Shown one piece after another: positions 63,485-64,000 of a stretch of DNA of 64,000 nucleotides (position 1 is the stretch's first letter; each line of letters starts with the position of its first letter). The stretch is from Pseudomonas crudilactis (GTDB taxonomy: Bacteria > Pseudomonadota > Gammaproteobacteria > Pseudomonadales > Pseudomonadaceae), in contig NZ_WXVV01000008.1 of the NCBI RefSeq assembly GCF_013433315.1, positions 62,001 through 126,000 of the forward strand, in the 5' to 3' direction. The notes beneath the pieces were generated by a model, which was not told the origin of the DNA, did no database searches, and saw only the letters and a program-made list of their open reading frames with translations. Both the position numbers and the translations under genes were made by a program.

Positions 63485-64000
63485 TTACACAGGAATGCTC
63501 TGGGACAACTGCGCCAGCGCAGTCGCCATGCTCGGCGACAAGGGTAGACGAGGGATCAGCACCGCCTGCCAGGCGTGATACAGATCGGGTTTGCCCGGCC
63601 AGATATCGGCGCTTGGGGTGTTTTGCGGATTGAGTTCGTGGTGCCAGCTGCCGTCGCAACGGTCGATGAAATTCATCTCGCAGAATTCCCAGAACAGTCG
63701 GTACCAGGTTTCGTATTGCGCATCGCCGCTGCGTTTGAGCAAGGCGCTGGCGGCGGCGCTGGCTTCGGCGTGGGTCCAGTGCAAGCGGTGGCGCACTACC
63801 GCTTTGTTGCCCCAGTCGAGGGTATAGACGATGCCCGGCAAACCATCGACGTTCCAGCCGTTACGGCAGTTGTTCTCGAAGAGTTTCTGCGCGTCGGTCG
63901 CCAGCCAGCCGGGGGTGAGCATGCCGGCCTGCACGCGGGCCGCTTCGAGGTGCAGCAACAGCCGCGCCCACTCGAAACCGTGGCCAGGCGTAGTGCCGTA
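63485..64000 (-). CDS. AGE family sugar epimerase/isomerase, 5' end outside window
   Basis: The frame stays open to base 64000, so the N-terminus is missing. The visible 171 residues include GHGFEW near the edge and DWGNKAVVRHRLHWTHAEASAAASALL, both typical of N-acylglucosamine 2-epimerase / mannose isomerase (YihS-like) enzymes with an alpha/alpha barrel. It precedes gtsA on the same strand by about 120 bases, so it probably supplies an isomerised sugar (for example mannose to fructose) to central metabolism together with the glucose transporter. Confidence 0.87.
   Translation of the reverse strand, partial: YGTTPGHGFEWARLLLHLEAARVQAGMLTPGWLATDAQKLFENNCRNGWNVDGLPGIVYTLDWGNKAVVRHRLHWTHAEASAAASALLKRSGDAQYETWYRLFWEFCEMNFIDRCDGSWHHELNPQNTPSADIWPGKPDLYHAWQAVLIPRLPLSPSMATALAQLSQSIPV

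Noticed and set aside
62167..63633. 488-codon open frame opposite gtsA
   Set aside because: Overlaps both gtsA and the AGE gene antisense, with no family features.

Overview
The window comes from the chromosome of a fluorescent Pseudomonas (P. fluorescens group or close to it). The evidence is GC-rich codon use, dense Pseudomonas REP/REPIN palindromes between genes, and Pseudomonas-type gene neighbourhoods: fadD2-fadD1 opposite a lipase and phaJ1, zwf-pgl-eda opposite hexR, gtsABCD-oprB, and gntK-gntP opposite gntR. I see no rRNA, tRNA, prophage, transposase gene or CRISPR array. About 57 protein genes are supported. Two are cut by the window edges: a DUF6933 protein on the left and an AGE-family sugar epimerase/isomerase on the right. 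One is a decayed GGDEF fragment.

Layout. 1-9 kb: TauE/SafE exporter and AraC regulator, a small HTH gene behind a LexA-like box, an MBL-fold hydrolase divergent from a TetR regulator with a palindromic operator between them, a GGDEF remnant, a soluble PAS-PAS chemoreceptor, DUF1003, and LysR/amidotransferase/monooxygenase genes. 9-19 kb: DUF2025, periplasmic glpQ, PepSY, a FlxA-like protein, a membrane chemoreceptor, a CorA/ZntB transporter, a Pit phosphate transporter and a LysR-SDR pair. 19-27 kb: a PACE efflux gene with its LysR, an ECF42-type sigma operon (SnoaL, DGPF/YCII, sigma), acetyltransferases, a PPOX flavoprotein, a 38-residue membrane protein, GyrI-like, LysE and alaC. 27-31 kb: gluconate uptake and phosphorylation with the LacI-type GntR. 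31-43 kb: a second LysR-PACE pair, an MFS transporter, a second PAS-PAS chemoreceptor, an ECF sigma factor translationally coupled to a glycine-betaine-type binding protein, a PhnD-like protein, a desaturase, def-yihY and csbD. 43-50 kb: fadD1, fadD2, lipase and phaJ1. 50-52 kb: DUF3820, a class V aminotransferase and a degenerate intradiol-dioxygenase-like protein. 52-64 kb: the glucose block eda, pgl, zwf / hexR, hexose-6-phosphate mutarotase, oprB, gtsDCBA and the AGE enzyme.

How the parts work together. The right third is a glucose-to-Entner-Doudoroff module. OprB admits glucose through the outer membrane, GtsABCD imports it, the mutarotase equilibrates hexose-6-phosphate anomers, Zwf and Pgl make 6-phosphogluconate, and Eda cleaves KDPG. 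HexR, divergent from zwf, is the expected repressor, and an inverted repeat lies between the two. The gluconate system 25 kb away feeds the same 6-phosphogluconate pool and has two sites matching the GntR motif. The leaders of gtsA, oprB, gntP, zwf and fadD2 all carry A-rich AAnAAnAA motifs near the start codon, as expected of Crc/Hfq catabolite-repression targets.

Most notable for follow-up: an intradiol-dioxygenase-like protein that has lost the iron ligands and carries a Cys cluster; an ECF sigma factor fused by ATGA overlap to an orphan ABC binding protein; two independent LysR-PACE cassettes; two same-length soluble PAS-PAS chemoreceptors; REPINs placed inside the gts-oprB operon; a MITE-like repeat that supplies the stop codon of the ECF42 sigma gene; and a LexA-like box ahead of a tiny HTH gene.
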